From Sphingobacterium tenebrionis (lineage in GTDB: Bacteria > Bacteroidota > Bacteroidia > Sphingobacteriales > Sphingobacteriaceae): a DNA stretch of 64,000 bases. The position numbers were made by a program, and so were the translations under genes. The stretch covers positions 1-64,000 of the forward strand of contig NZ_JAYLLN010000021.1 in NCBI RefSeq assembly GCF_037126265.1, in the 5' to 3' direction. Positions 51,528-61,500 of the stretch are shown here, one piece after another (position 1 is the first letter of the stretch; every line of letters starts with the position of its first letter). The notes beneath the pieces are model-generated. The model did no database searches, had not been told where the DNA came from, and was given only the letters and a program-made list of their open reading frames with translations.

Positions 51528-52523
51528 TTAATGATAAATAATTCCGTAAACTACTCTAATTATCACATAATAATGAAGTTTAACGAACCAAAATTGTTTT
51601 TTTGTAGCCATAAATTGTAAGAACCTAATTCGTAGCGATTGTGCTTTGTTTTCCATGGCATATTTATTCACTTCTGGAAATAAATTCAACCACCTGATAT
51701 ATTGTTTTTTTTGGCTACTAATTAGCATTGGAAGTTTAATATTCAATTTTAAAAAAGCCAAGAGATTTTCCAAATCAACCATATTATTGTTGGCCTTTAA
51801 AAAATTTTCTACTTCCTCCAAATTTCCACTAACTTCTTGAATATGTTTTTCAGCATAAACTTTGGTTAATGATTCTTGATTAGACTGTCCATAGTGATAA
51901 AATGCATCTGAAATTTGCCCTACTTTTTTTGCGTAATGAAATAATTTCACACTCACCATCAAATCTTCACCCATATTTTTCCCAGGAATGAACCTAATAT
52001 TATGATCCTCATAAAGCTTTCGTTTAGCAAAAAATATCCAAAGATTCCAACGTAAATTCCCATTCAACATAAGCCTAATCGCATCTTGATTATCTTGAAA
52101 GGTTGCCTGAATCATTTTGCGTTCATTATTGGAAAATTTTAAATACCAATTGAAGCCCAAAATATCAAAATCTTCCTTTTCAGCCTTAGTAACCAATAAT
52201 TCAATGGCATGATGATCTAATTGATCATCAGCATCCACATAATAAATATATTTACCTGTAGCTAAATCCAGTCCTGTATTCCTAGCGCAAGCCACTCCTC
52301 TGTTTACATCATGGTTTGCTAATACAATTATTACCTCCTTATTTCCATCAAATGAAGCCCGGAAATCCTTAAGCATTTTCAGACTTTCATCTTGGCTTGC
52401 ATCATTTATAAATATCAGCTCCAGATATGGATAAGTTTGATTTCTTAAAGAGTCTAAACTTAAACCAATGGTTTTCTCCGCATTATATACAGGAATTATG
52501 ATTGATACATAAGGCAATTTCAT
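51528..52523 (-). CDS. Glycosyltransferase family 2
   Basis: 331 residues, GT-A fold. VSIIIPVYNAEKTIGLSLDS (6-25), FINDASQDES (38-47) and the metal-binding YYVDADDQLD (about 92-101) are typical. Beyond residue 200 is a helical region common to capsule GT2 enzymes. ATGA overlap with the upstream acyltransferase gene. Confidence 0.92.
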   Translation of the reverse strand: MKLPYVSIIIPVYNAEKTIGLSLDSLRNQTYPYLELIFINDASQDESLKMLKDFRASFDGNKEVIIVLANHDVNRGVACARNTGLDLATGKYIYYVDADDQLDHHAIELLVTKAEKEDFDILGFNWYLKFSNNERKMIQATFQDNQDAIRLMLNGNLRWNLWIFFAKRKLYEDHNIRFIPGKNMGEDLMVSVKLFHYAKKVGQISDAFYHYGQSNQESLTKVYAEKHIQEVSGNLEEVENFLKANNNMVDLENLLAFLKLNIKLPMLISSQKKQYIRWLNLFPEVNKYAMENKAQSLRIRFLQFMATKKQFWFVKLHYYVIIRVVYGIIYH

Positions 52524-53623
52524 GTTTTAATCGTATTTTTTTTGAGTGTAATCTCCCTATTACCAGTAATTAAATTTATAAATGTGGGCATAATCCTTCT
52601 CAAGAATACATAAAGGTAATAGCAAATAAATAAACAGATAAATGGGATGATGAAATAAAACATAAGTTGCAACATGCTATCATTTGTTTTATTAATTCGA
52701 GCAAAAAATCCTTTTATCCAATTAATAATATAAATTTCATGAACAGCATAAATAAAGAATACAGATCCTGCGGTTTTGATTAAAAGGTTTGAAAGGTTAT
52801 TGATTTTGCTTAACAAATATCCTCCGTAAAATACAGCCCAAATACCAATAATAGCATACACACGGATTAATTGTTCGTAATATGGATATTGACTACTATT
52901 TAAGCAGACTATAATCAAAATCAAAGAAATAAGTATGAAAACTAAACCTATTTTATAATCAGTAATGATTAAGTCTAATTTTTTCAAACCAAAATAGGAC
53001 CCAATTCCAAAAAATAAAATACCGGTTAAACTAAAACCTGGAATATTAATTTCTAGATTTAGTAAATAGGGTATCATTAACAGCAATATGCCAAATGCGC
53101 CAAGAAATCTGAACAATAAATAGAATAAAGGAGTCAATAGGGTCATACAAATTAAATCCCTAAGATACCAGAGCGGAAAATTTAATGGATAGTTCCAAAA
53201 TATATCCATTAAACTGAGATTTTTAAATTCTTCACCTTCTATATTTGGAATACCCAATAAGTCGAAAACATTAACCTTAACTAGTATGCCGATAAGCATG
53301 AGTAAATTCCAAGCTAAATAGGGTATTAAAAGGGAAAAAATTCGTTTCCTAAGTTGTTCTTTATAAATAGTGATTGTAAATTCTTGTATTTTCAAAAAAA
53401 ACAAATAACCGGAAAACACAAAAAAACTTGGAACAACAATTCGACTAAAGGTATGTGAAATTGCTTCGGAGACTAATATATAAATAGATTCAAAATCCCA
53501 AGACCATTTTACTGGCAGAATATCAAATCCAACCGTATGCCCAAATAATACAATGATCATTAAAGGCATTCTAAGTATGTTTATTACTTTTAGATTTTCA
53601 GTTTCTAAAGCTTTAAAAATCAT
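52520..53623 (-). CDS. Acyltransferase-3 family membrane protein
   Basis: 367 residues with about ten hydrophobic segments. INILRMPLMIIVLFGHTVG (14-32) holds the conserved histidine, and SRIVVPSFFVFSGYLFF (60-76) follows, as in O-acetyltransferases of polysaccharide loci. It may acylate the sugar unit. It overlaps both neighbours by four bases. Confidence 0.87.
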   Translation of the reverse strand: MIFKALETENLKVINILRMPLMIIVLFGHTVGFDILPVKWSWDFESIYILVSEAISHTFSRIVVPSFFVFSGYLFFLKIQEFTITIYKEQLRKRIFSLLIPYLAWNLLMLIGILVKVNVFDLLGIPNIEGEEFKNLSLMDIFWNYPLNFPLWYLRDLICMTLLTPLFYLLFRFLGAFGILLLMIPYLLNLEINIPGFSLTGILFFGIGSYFGLKKLDLIITDYKIGLVFILISLILIIVCLNSSQYPYYEQLIRVYAIIGIWAVFYGGYLLSKINNLSNLLIKTAGSVFFIYAVHEIYIINWIKGFFARINKTNDSMLQLMFYFIIPFICLFICYYLYVFLRRIMPTFINLITGNREITLKKNTIKT

Positions 53624-54498
53624 TGATTTACAGAAAAATGATTTACTAATAGATTAACAATATTTAGATCTTTGGAGGAAAATTTCCTAGCAAAAAGGTA
53701 TGGAGAACTTACAAGCTTATCAAAATCATCAGAACGCCAATCGATAATTTGATTATCTACCCATTGAATGTATCGCATACATCCTAATCCTTCATCCTGT
53801 TTGTTATATATATTTCCTCTAAAGTCAGAATTCCAACAAAATGTTTGTATGAAAATTTCATCAGGACAAAAAGTATTGGAGTACATTTTTTCAATTTCTT
53901 TTCTTTTTTTAATGATCAATTCTACAAAATCAGATGTCAGACTTACCCATTGGGTTCCTTTTTTAAAATTTGTTCCAGAATTCCTTTCGATGTTCAATTT
54001 TTCTTGAAGAACTAAATGGAGAGACCTAAATAGCTTTTTACTAATATTTATTAAACCATTATTTTTTCGAAAAGATTTCGGAAAAATATGAAACCTTTTA
54101 ACTTTTCGCTTGATTTCTATTTTATTATCTTGTTGATAATATCCTATAAACTCTTTGCCATCATGTTTATCAAAAAATTGATGAATCTCATCTTGTGATT
54201 TAATAGGCATATCAACACCTGAAAGAAGATGAAAATATTGATAAGCATTTTTGTGAAATGCATTCTCAAATAAATTAAGCTCCGCTTCAACTACGGATAC
54301 ATCAGCCCACCTCACATCAACGCGATTTTCAAGCACAAATAATCTAGCATTATTTACAAATAATTCAGGAAGATTATTAACTTTTTTATCAAAATGAATA
54401 AATATATCATTCCTGTTATCATCTAATAATGTAATTAATTTCCTAAGGATAGGGAATTCATTATGTGCAAGTATTAAATAGGCATGTTTCTTCTTCAT
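53620..54498 (-). CDS. GT14-like (core-2/I-branching type) glycosyltransferase, copy 1
   Basis: 292 residues. The start KKHAYLILAHNEFPILRKLI with IFIHFDKKVNN and RVDVRWADVSVVEAELNLFENA (about 58-80) is the branching-transferase pattern, then HLLSGVDMPIKSQDEIHQFF (about 90-109). Members of GT14 add beta-1,6-GlcNAc or xylose branches. It has a neighbour of the same family directly upstream (copy 2), overlapping by four bases. Confidence 0.87.
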   Translation of the reverse strand: MKKKHAYLILAHNEFPILRKLITLLDDNRNDIFIHFDKKVNNLPELFVNNARLFVLENRVDVRWADVSVVEAELNLFENAFHKNAYQYFHLLSGVDMPIKSQDEIHQFFDKHDGKEFIGYYQQDNKIEIKRKVKRFHIFPKSFRKNNGLINISKKLFRSLHLVLQEKLNIERNSGTNFKKGTQWVSLTSDFVELIIKKRKEIEKMYSNTFCPDEIFIQTFCWNSDFRGNIYNKQDEGLGCMRYIQWVDNQIIDWRSDDFDKLVSSPYLFARKFSSKDLNIVNLLVNHFSVNQ

Positions 54499-55340
54499 GA
54501 TTTTAATTTATCTAGAATCTTATCAACCAGGTCCAAATGCTGTTCACTAAATTTTCTTGCAAATAATGCCTTAGATTGTTGTATTTGAGAATAATCATCC
54601 ATAGTTAAAATGGTAGAATTTGCATCACCCACCTTATGAAAAAGATAACCCTCTAAAAATTTCATATTAAATTTTTTGTTCGATACGGCTAATTCAGTAG
54701 GTATGAATAATTCGTCCCCACACATGCTATATTTATATTTCTTTAGGATTTTTGATTGATTTTCTAAAAGATATTTTACGGCTTTATCCGTTAAACTCAC
54801 CCAATTAGAAGCTTTAATAAATTTGGTTTTTTTATTGATTTTAAAATGAATTAATTCTTGAATTCGAATTCCAAGACGCCAAATCTTTTGAGCTGTTACG
54901 TTCGTTGAAAATGATTTCATCATCAGATTCAGTCTATTTCCTTTTCTAATTAATTCTTCTGAAGAAAACAGCATTGTTGCAAAATATTCTACTTCATCTC
55001 GACCATTAAAAAATTGATGTATTACATCTTGATTTACCAAAGGAAGATGGGTGCCTGAAATAATATGATAATAATGATAAGCACCGTACTGAGCACTCTC
55101 TTTAAATAAGGAAAATTCTGCTTCTATCTGTGATACATCTCCCCAGCGAACATCTATTCTTTTGTCACCTTCCAAAAACTTAAGTCTTGATTTATTAGTT
55201 TTTATTTGTGGAAGACTGCTTACTTTTCGATCAATATGAATGTAAATATCATTCCTGATATCATCTAATGTATCAACCAAGATTTGAAGGATATTGAATT
55301 CCTGATGAGCTAAAATTAAAAAAGCATGTTTTGAACCCAT
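54495..55340 (-). CDS. GT14-like (core-2/I-branching type) glycosyltransferase, copy 2
   Basis: 281 residues with the same sequence of motifs as copy 1: KHAFLILAHQEFNILQILVD, IYIHIDRKVSS, RIDVRWGDVSQIEAEFSLF and HIISGTHLPLVNQDVIHQFF. The two proteins are clearly paralogues but divergent, so they probably make different branches. It is two bases after the capsular synthesis gene upstream. Confidence 0.87.
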   Translation of the reverse strand: MGSKHAFLILAHQEFNILQILVDTLDDIRNDIYIHIDRKVSSLPQIKTNKSRLKFLEGDKRIDVRWGDVSQIEAEFSLFKESAQYGAYHYYHIISGTHLPLVNQDVIHQFFNGRDEVEYFATMLFSSEELIRKGNRLNLMMKSFSTNVTAQKIWRLGIRIQELIHFKINKKTKFIKASNWVSLTDKAVKYLLENQSKILKKYKYSMCGDELFIPTELAVSNKKFNMKFLEGYLFHKVGDANSTILTMDDYSQIQQSKALFARKFSEQHLDLVDKILDKLKS

Positions 55341-55342
55341 AT

Positions 55343-56242
55343 TTACAGAACATTAAATTTTTGAATAAATTTTTTCAATTGTTCCTGACCATTTTCATCA
55401 AAATAAGACATTTTATGGAGGCTGCATTTTGCTAAAACTGTTTCAATTTGCCAAAATTCGGCAGAACCATTGAATTTAGTCTGTAGAATATGAGGAAAAA
55501 CATCACTCAACAACATACATTTTTGGTCTTTCAGTTGATTTTCTATTAAATGTTGGTAAAGAATCTGATAGAAAAAATAATCTATAGGTTTACTTTCTTT
55601 TTGCCAATAATATAATAATAGATTTAGACTGTCTCCGATAACTTTATTACCTTTTTTAGCAAAAATAATGCTATTTAAAACCTTGACTCTAAAATTTTTA
55701 TCCCATCCCCAATAATATGCGTAGGACTGTTCCCAAAAGGTTTTATGCTCCTCATTTGGATCCCGTTGAAACATGAAATAAGGTAAATCCATCATTTTTT
55801 TGGGAAGGGAATCTGTTAGCAAAATGGTTGCATCCAACCAGACACCTCCATAATGGTATAATAAAGCTAACCGAAGAATATCAGAAAAGAAGGTTCTACT
55901 TAATGATCCATTTTGAAGTTTATCTATTAAATAAGACGGAAATTCAAGGTAATCAGCGATATTTTCATCATTTAACCTAATAACTGAAAAGTCTGCACAA
56001 TATTTATCTACACTTTTAAAACAAAGATTGACCACTTCAGGCAATGTATTATTTTCAACTCCTTGCCCCCAGTATTGCCAGATAATTTGATCTGAGGTAA
56101 GCTCCTTAACCTTTTTTATTACTGGAATTTCAAGTTGGTTTTGGTAATAGTTTTCGACCACAGGTTTCCAATAATTAGAAACAATGGAATGTTTCCTTTT
56201 AATTTTAGCACTTCTTATAGTAGACCAAATTTTTCTTAACAT
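55343..56242 (-). CDS. Capsular polysaccharide synthesis glycosyltransferase (GT32-like)
   Basis: 299 residues. IIWQYWGQGVENNTLPEVVN (53-72), a conserved-looking SRTFFSDILRLALLYHYGGVWLD (about 114-136) and the DxD-type WLDATILLT are the marks of the Caps_synth/GT32 group, GT-A fold enzymes that transfer mannose, galactose or related sugars. Single-domain, cytoplasmic. Confidence 0.87.
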   Translation of the reverse strand: MLRKIWSTIRSAKIKRKHSIVSNYWKPVVENYYQNQLEIPVIKKVKELTSDQIIWQYWGQGVENNTLPEVVNLCFKSVDKYCADFSVIRLNDENIADYLEFPSYLIDKLQNGSLSRTFFSDILRLALLYHYGGVWLDATILLTDSLPKKMMDLPYFMFQRDPNEEHKTFWEQSYAYYWGWDKNFRVKVLNSIIFAKKGNKVIGDSLNLLLYYWQKESKPIDYFFYQILYQHLIENQLKDQKCMLLSDVFPHILQTKFNGSAEFWQIETVLAKCSLHKMSYFDENGQEQLKKFIQKFNVL

Positions 56243-56262
56243 ATAATTCTCAAGTAGTAAAA

Positions 56263-57189
56263 TTAGGCTTTAAGGTTCCTATATCCATTTATTACATATT
56301 CATATAGATTACCAATTATTGGAAATGAAAGTAATTTAGATAACATCTCCATTTTTTGGTTTGTACGCCACTGTTTTTTGTAAACCAGTGGTAATTTATT
56401 ATAATATTGCCACCAAATATTAAATTTTACGGTTTGGTTGTTCCATGGTTTTGCTCCTGTGTAATGTATATTTCCATGATGTTGCACTTTCTCCCAATCC
56501 TCTAATTTGTATCTTCTTAAAAATTCTCTTTTATATTGTGGCAAAAAATAAGTTCGGATACTGTTATAAATAGGTTCTAAACCTAAAACCTTTCCTTTAC
56601 AATACATATTTAACACATCTTGATCAGGAAATTGGAGATATGGTACTTTCAATCCATCAATTAAAGTAGTGCTCAGGTTATCCGCCCTCATTTTATTCAA
56701 ATTCATGATTAAAAATCCAGAATTAAAATAGTATCCCGGTTCACAACCTATCTGCTTTAAATATGGCTTTTGGCTATCTAATGCTGCTTCATATACAGCA
56801 GCTAAATAATAGTTTTTTAAATCTACAGTATGATAAAGTTGATTCAGATCATTTCTAACAATTATATCACAGTCTAAATAGAGTACTTGTTCGTAATTTT
56901 TTAAAATTTCTGGAAGTAATAATCTAAATGAAGCTGCAATAGTGTATCGTTCATCTATATATACACCTTCCAATGCCCCCGAAAGATTTATGAATTTTAA
57001 TGTTAATCTCTTCGGATCAAAATTATCAAGTAACTTTATCTGGTCTGAAGCTAGCTCTTCAGTTAATAAACAAATTACTTCATAAATAGCTGTAGGGGAA
57101 GAATTTTTAAGTATGGACGATATACAGGTAACAGCAGGAATAAAATAATTCGGTGTAAAAGCAAGTGCAATAGGTGTGATTTTTTTCAT
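56263..57189 (-). CDS. Glycosyltransferase family 8
   Basis: 308 residues, GT-A fold. The ATG at 57189 (MKKITPIALAFTPNYF) is used rather than a TTG 15 bases upstream. The DxD motif is YLDCDIIVR (about 101-109), and HYTGAKPWN (about 242-250) is the classical GT8 C-terminal motif. It transfers hexoses such as glucose or galactose, as in LPS core synthesis (WaaJ/RfaJ type). Confidence 0.92.
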   Translation of the reverse strand: MKKITPIALAFTPNYFIPAVTCISSILKNSSPTAIYEVICLLTEELASDQIKLLDNFDPKRLTLKFINLSGALEGVYIDERYTIAASFRLLLPEILKNYEQVLYLDCDIIVRNDLNQLYHTVDLKNYYLAAVYEAALDSQKPYLKQIGCEPGYYFNSGFLIMNLNKMRADNLSTTLIDGLKVPYLQFPDQDVLNMYCKGKVLGLEPIYNSIRTYFLPQYKREFLRRYKLEDWEKVQHHGNIHYTGAKPWNNQTVKFNIWWQYYNKLPLVYKKQWRTNQKMEMLSKLLSFPIIGNLYEYVINGYRNLKA

Positions 57190-57209
57190 TTTAAAATTTA
57201 GCAAGGGAG

Positions 57210-58136
57210 TTATTTACCTATAATTTTATCTTTGAAATATCTCAAAATCAATTTGAACTGATCTTTTGGAGATAAAATCTCACATTTTCTAACTAAACTT
57301 AATTTATGGATAGGTAAATGTCGAACAACTAATTGATAATAATCATACATGCATTTGGCATATAATTTTTCCCATCTAATTTCATGTAAGCAATATTTAT
57401 CAATTTCATTTTCTGCGTTAGGAAAAGTTAAGTTCTTAAACCAATTGAATAACTGAGTATTTGCACTTAATTTATCATTAATTTTTCCTAAATTACTTGA
57501 TAGGTGTATACTAGAAATTCTAAAATTAAAAGCCCTCGATCCTATTGATCCCATACCATTATCAGTCATCTGAATTACGGAAGCTGTATCTGAACCAAAT
57601 GCTGATGGAAAATCAATGAATTTTAATTCCTTTATTTTAGAACTCTTAAATAAATAATTACCAATACAAGTAAATACCGTTGCATTCAACCAATAAAATA
57701 CGAACTCTATTTTACTTGAATATTCTGGTATAAATCCATCCAATCCAATTATTTCATTTTTTTCATTAATGATTTTAATAGGAGAATGAACAATATCTAA
57801 GTTTGGATATTTATTCATAATGGTCATACCGGATGATAAAAAGTCTGGTTCATATAAATCATCATCAGCTGCTAAAACTAAATATTCTCCATTAGCAAAT
57901 TGCAAGCAATGGTTCCACTGATTAACTAGATTAGCACCACCTATATTTATTTCATTTTTGAAATATTTAATCCGCGGGTCATCAAAGAGTTCCACAATTT
58001 TTTCTAAGCCTTCAGGAGAGCAATCATCTACAATAATTAATTCAAAATTTGAATAGGTTTGATCCAAAATACTTTGAATTGCTGATTTTAAAAATTTAGC
58101 TTTATACGCAGGTAAAAGAAACGTAATTAAGTCCAT
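57210..58136 (-). CDS. Glycosyltransferase family 2
   Basis: 308 residues, GT-A fold: LITFLLPAYKAKFLKSAI (3-20), LIIVDDCSPEG (33-43), a nucleotide site with GGANLVNQWN (66-75), and the metal-binding LAADDDLYE (90-98). Specificity unknown. It follows the acetyltransferase gene by eight bases. Confidence 0.92.
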   Translation of the reverse strand: MDLITFLLPAYKAKFLKSAIQSILDQTYSNFELIIVDDCSPEGLEKIVELFDDPRIKYFKNEINIGGANLVNQWNHCLQFANGEYLVLAADDDLYEPDFLSSGMTIMNKYPNLDIVHSPIKIINEKNEIIGLDGFIPEYSSKIEFVFYWLNATVFTCIGNYLFKSSKIKELKFIDFPSAFGSDTASVIQMTDNGMGSIGSRAFNFRISSIHLSSNLGKINDKLSANTQLFNWFKNLTFPNAENEIDKYCLHEIRWEKLYAKCMYDYYQLVVRHLPIHKLSLVRKCEILSPKDQFKLILRYFKDKIIGK

Positions 58137-58144
58137 GATCTACG

Positions 58145-58696
58145 TTATTTTGAAGGAATTATTCTACCAGGAATTCCGACCACAATTGCCTCTTCTATTA
58201 ATATATCTTTAGTAACAATAGATCCCGCCCCTATTTTTACCCCATTAGCAATCGTAACACCTCCTAATATTTGGGCCCCCTGCCCTATATCCACATTATC
58301 TCCAATAATCGGAGAAGTATCAGGAAAACTACCTTTGCTTCCAATACAGCAATTGCCATGAATTGTACAATGTTTTCCTATCTTTGCATTTGGATTAATA
58401 ATTATGGAGCCATAATGATAAATTTTCAAATCTTCATCAAAACATCCTGCAGGGATAAAAAATCCTAATTTTCTGCCCAAAATATTTTTTCTGCGTTGAT
58501 AATAATATTTTAAAAATTTACTTGGCTTTATATATGAATAATATTCTTCTTTCCGAAGTGCTATCATAAATCTTCGAATCCAATACTGTTCGGATTGTAG
58601 TATTAAATCCAATAGCCATTCTTTAGAAAGAAATCTTGGATAATAAATTCGTGAATCTTTAGCAAGGAAAGTTTTTATATTCATAATATTAATCAT
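58145..58696 (-). CDS. Hexapeptide-repeat acetyltransferase (CysE-like)
   Basis: 183 residues. The N-terminal 80 are helical, as in serine acetyltransferase-like proteins of polysaccharide loci; the rest forms a left-handed beta-helix (YHYGSIIINPNAKIGKHCTIHGNCCIG, in six-residue turns), with the usual ending GIPGRIIPSK. It probably O-acetylates a sugar. The start overlaps the upstream gene by eight bases; a second ATG at 58684 is possible. Confidence 0.88.
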   Translation of the reverse strand: MINIMNIKTFLAKDSRIYYPRFLSKEWLLDLILQSEQYWIRRFMIALRKEEYYSYIKPSKFLKYYYQRRKNILGRKLGFFIPAGCFDEDLKIYHYGSIIINPNAKIGKHCTIHGNCCIGSKGSFPDTSPIIGDNVDIGQGAQILGGVTIANGVKIGAGSIVTKDILIEEAIVVGIPGRIIPSK

Positions 58697-59783
58697 CTAA
58701 AACATCTTTTACAACTTGTAAATATTGATGACCAAATTTTAAATCTGGTTCTAAATGATTTCCTTCTGCCCATTCGTTCCAAGATTTAATAAAAATAATC
58801 TGATTTTCAGACGCATACGACTCCACTCTTTTTTTAGCATTCAACAAAGCCTTCTTAAAAAGATCAGGAGTAGAATCATGCAAAACGAATCCATTAACAC
58901 CACTTCTTGGACTATTGTCCCAATTTGGAATTACTGTAGGATAATATAAATTTTCACCTGCATCTTCTTTAAAATCTTGAATTGCGTCCTTATAGTTATA
59001 AATCCTTGTAGGTCTTTTAAAATATTTTTTATAATACTTTGAAAGCCGACTTGTTTTTGCTCTCCTATAAAGATCAACCACTTTATTGGCAGATTTCAAA
59101 TAACTATCTTTTGTATGGACAGCAGGAGTTAATGCATCAAAACCATTCTCTTTGCAATCCCAATCAACTTCAACGTTTGTAGCCACTAAATGAAGCCCCT
59201 TTAGTCCATTTTTGTCTGCTAATTCTCTGAACGTTTTAACAAAAAGTTTTAAATCTGGTATTTGAAGAGGCTGATAAACTAGAAATAAAGGCTTTCCATT
59301 AATTTTAATGTATCTATCATCTTTGAATGCAGGTAAAAGATAATTGAAATGTGAAATATAATCAGAAACACCAGGATAGACCTGTTCCATTAATACAGTC
59401 TTTGGATTTCCATGCCAAATACCACTCCAAGATTCATTTGCCCAAGCTAGACAGAATGGGAAATTAGGTTCACCACTTTCTAAAACTTCGTTAAAAGGTC
59501 TTTCCAAGATTCTTTTTCCATTTCCGAACCAATAATGCCAATAACAAAATCCTCCTATTCCATATTTTTCTGCAAGTTCTGCCTGAGCTTTTCTAGATTC
59601 TGGCAAACGAAGATCATAAAAACCCAAATCAGCTGGAACATGCGGTTGGTAATGTCCTGGAAACAATGGTTTTGCTTTGGCCACATTGGTCCATTCTGTA
59701 AATCCATTTCCCCACCATAAATCATTTTCTGGTATTGGATGAAATTGAGGTAAATAGAATGCTATGGTTTTAATTTTTGTCAT
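58689..59783 (-). CDS. WbsX-family protein (GH99-like domain)
   Basis: 364 residues. The start IAFYLPQFHPIPENDLWWG (7-25), GFTEWTNVAKAKPLF (26-40) and FCLAWANESWSG (about 110-121) mark the WbsX / glycoside hydrolase family 99-like group. These are common in O-antigen and capsule loci, where their activity is unproven; both a hydrolase and a transferase role have been proposed. FIKSWNEWAEGNHLEPD near the end is also typical. No signal peptide, so it acts in the cytoplasm. Confidence 0.88.
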   Translation of the reverse strand: MTKIKTIAFYLPQFHPIPENDLWWGNGFTEWTNVAKAKPLFPGHYQPHVPADLGFYDLRLPESRKAQAELAEKYGIGGFCYWHYWFGNGKRILERPFNEVLESGEPNFPFCLAWANESWSGIWHGNPKTVLMEQVYPGVSDYISHFNYLLPAFKDDRYIKINGKPLFLVYQPLQIPDLKLFVKTFRELADKNGLKGLHLVATNVEVDWDCKENGFDALTPAVHTKDSYLKSANKVVDLYRRAKTSRLSKYYKKYFKRPTRIYNYKDAIQDFKEDAGENLYYPTVIPNWDNSPRSGVNGFVLHDSTPDLFKKALLNAKKRVESYASENQIIFIKSWNEWAEGNHLEPDLKFGHQYLQVVKDVLDD

Positions 59784-59826
59784 AGATAATTGTTTCTGTT
59801 TAATAAAATCTAAAAATCAGAATTCC

Positions 59827-60849
59827 TTATAAATCAGTTTCGATTGGCTTTTCTTTAATTATGAATGATTTTAACCTTCTTTTTATTTTTTTTAAAATTT
59901 CTCTTATTTTAAATTTCAACTTAGTTCTTCTTTTTAATTCCCTATGAACTTCAATTAAAATATCAGGCTTATTTGACTTTATCTGATGGATTACTCTATC
60001 AAATTCAAGATTATCTTTTATTTGAAGAATTAATTCACAGAGTACATAAATATGCCTTCGCTTCAATTCCGAAAAATCGTATAAATCTATGCCGATGGAT
60101 CTATTTTTATCTAATAAATAACATTCTGTTTCGTATAAATCCATTTCACGTGTTATTAAATTGAAAATATTTTTTGATCTTGAAGCACTTTCTTCTAATA
60201 TTCTATATACACATGTTTCCTCATTAATGAAGTGAACGCTCGACTTTACTAAAAAATTTGCATAGATATAATAGGAAATATCTAATGCAGGAATAAACTC
60301 CTTTAATATTTCATTTAAAGACTTAGTTTTTATCATCCAGGAGCATGGTGCCATATATCCTCTATCCCAAATGAATTGCTTGAAATCTAGATGGATTGGA
60401 AAGTTTTTCGACCCAATAACTTTCCTATTCCAACTATCTGCATTCTGAAAATAAAAACCCGTATTGGTAGCACATAAATCTAAGTATGATTTTTTTTCGA
60501 AAACTTCAATTTGTTTTTTTAATTTTTCGGTATCAGTCCAGTAATCATCACCCTCACAAAATGATACATATGGAGTTTTTACATGACTTAATGCCCAGAG
60601 AAAATTTCCTTTAATACCTAAATTCTTCGAAGGTCTTAGATAATTAATTTTTATATTTGAATTTTTATCATGGTTATCTATTATGGAAAAAATAATTTCT
60701 TCCGTATTATCTGGAGAACAATCATTTGAAATTATCAGTTCAATTATACCGTCATAATTTTGTGATAAAACAGAATTAATAGCTTCTTTAATGAATCTCT
60801 CATGACCATATGTAATCATTACTACAGATATAGTAGAATTATTCACCAT
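59827..60849 (-). CDS. Glycosyltransferase family 2
   Basis: 340 residues, GT-A fold. ISVVMITYGHERFIKEAINS (6-25), IISNDCSPDNTEE (about 39-51) and the metal site FCEGDDYWTD (about 96-105) are seen. The ATG at 60849 is preferred over a TTG nine bases upstream. A basic C-terminus (KIREILKKIKRRLKSF) may associate with the membrane. Confidence 0.9.
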   Translation of the reverse strand: MVNNSTISVVMITYGHERFIKEAINSVLSQNYDGIIELIISNDCSPDNTEEIIFSIIDNHDKNSNIKINYLRPSKNLGIKGNFLWALSHVKTPYVSFCEGDDYWTDTEKLKKQIEVFEKKSYLDLCATNTGFYFQNADSWNRKVIGSKNFPIHLDFKQFIWDRGYMAPCSWMIKTKSLNEILKEFIPALDISYYIYANFLVKSSVHFINEETCVYRILEESASRSKNIFNLITREMDLYETECYLLDKNRSIGIDLYDFSELKRRHIYVLCELILQIKDNLEFDRVIHQIKSNKPDILIEVHRELKRRTKLKFKIREILKKIKRRLKSFIIKEKPIETDL

Positions 60850-60864
60850 TTTCCTCAATCTACC

Positions 60865-61497
60865 CTAAAGGTTCTTAATAATTTTTCCAGGTATTCCTAC
60901 TACAGTACAATTATCCGGAATGTTTTTAGTAATTACTGCACCAGCACCAACAATCACATTTTTGCCAATTGTAACTTGGGGTAAAATTGTACTGTTGGTA
61001 CCTAAAAACGAATGATTACCAATTTCACAATTTCCAGATATAGCCACTCCCGGACATACTTCAACAAAATTTCCTATTTCTACATCATGTCCTATAGAAG
61101 ATAGCTGATTTATTAAACATCCGTTTCCAATTTTTATGTCATTTGTAATTACAACTTGTTGCATAATGTTAATTCCTACGCCTAATTCTACCCCATAGGA
61201 ACCAATTGTAGATGTATTAGAGATAAGATTAATTGGTTTACCTCCTAAACTAATAAATGTGTTGAAAGCATGTTCTCTAATTTTTGGTCCACCAACTCCA
61301 ATAGTGAAATGGGAATCTATATTAGAAAAATATTTTACAGCGTCTTCATCATTCATTATAATATTAAATTTACCATATAGTTTTTCAGGAGATTCTAAAC
61401 TTATATTATCAAAAAAGGCCAATTTATTAAGTTTGCGATTTTGCTTTACTACCTCTAAAACCTCCTTGGCTAAGCCCTTAGCTCCAAATATTAGCAT
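60865..61497 (-). CDS. NeuD/PglD-like sugar acetyltransferase
   Basis: 210 residues: an N-terminal Rossmann-like nucleotide-sugar-binding part (MLIFGAKGLAKEVLEV) and a C-terminal left-handed beta-helix (about 85-205). The likely catalytic histidine is in SSIGHDVEIG (about 133-142). It would N- or O-acetylate an amino sugar nucleotide made by the aminotransferase encoded directly upstream (gap of three bases), as in the PglE-PglD pair. Confidence 0.87.
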   Translation of the reverse strand: MLIFGAKGLAKEVLEVVKQNRKLNKLAFFDNISLESPEKLYGKFNIIMNDEDAVKYFSNIDSHFTIGVGGPKIREHAFNTFISLGGKPINLISNTSTIGSYGVELGVGINIMQQVVITNDIKIGNGCLINQLSSIGHDVEIGNFVEVCPGVAISGNCEIGNHSFLGTNSTILPQVTIGKNVIVGAGAVITKNIPDNCTVVGIPGKIIKNL

Positions 61498-61500
61498 ATT

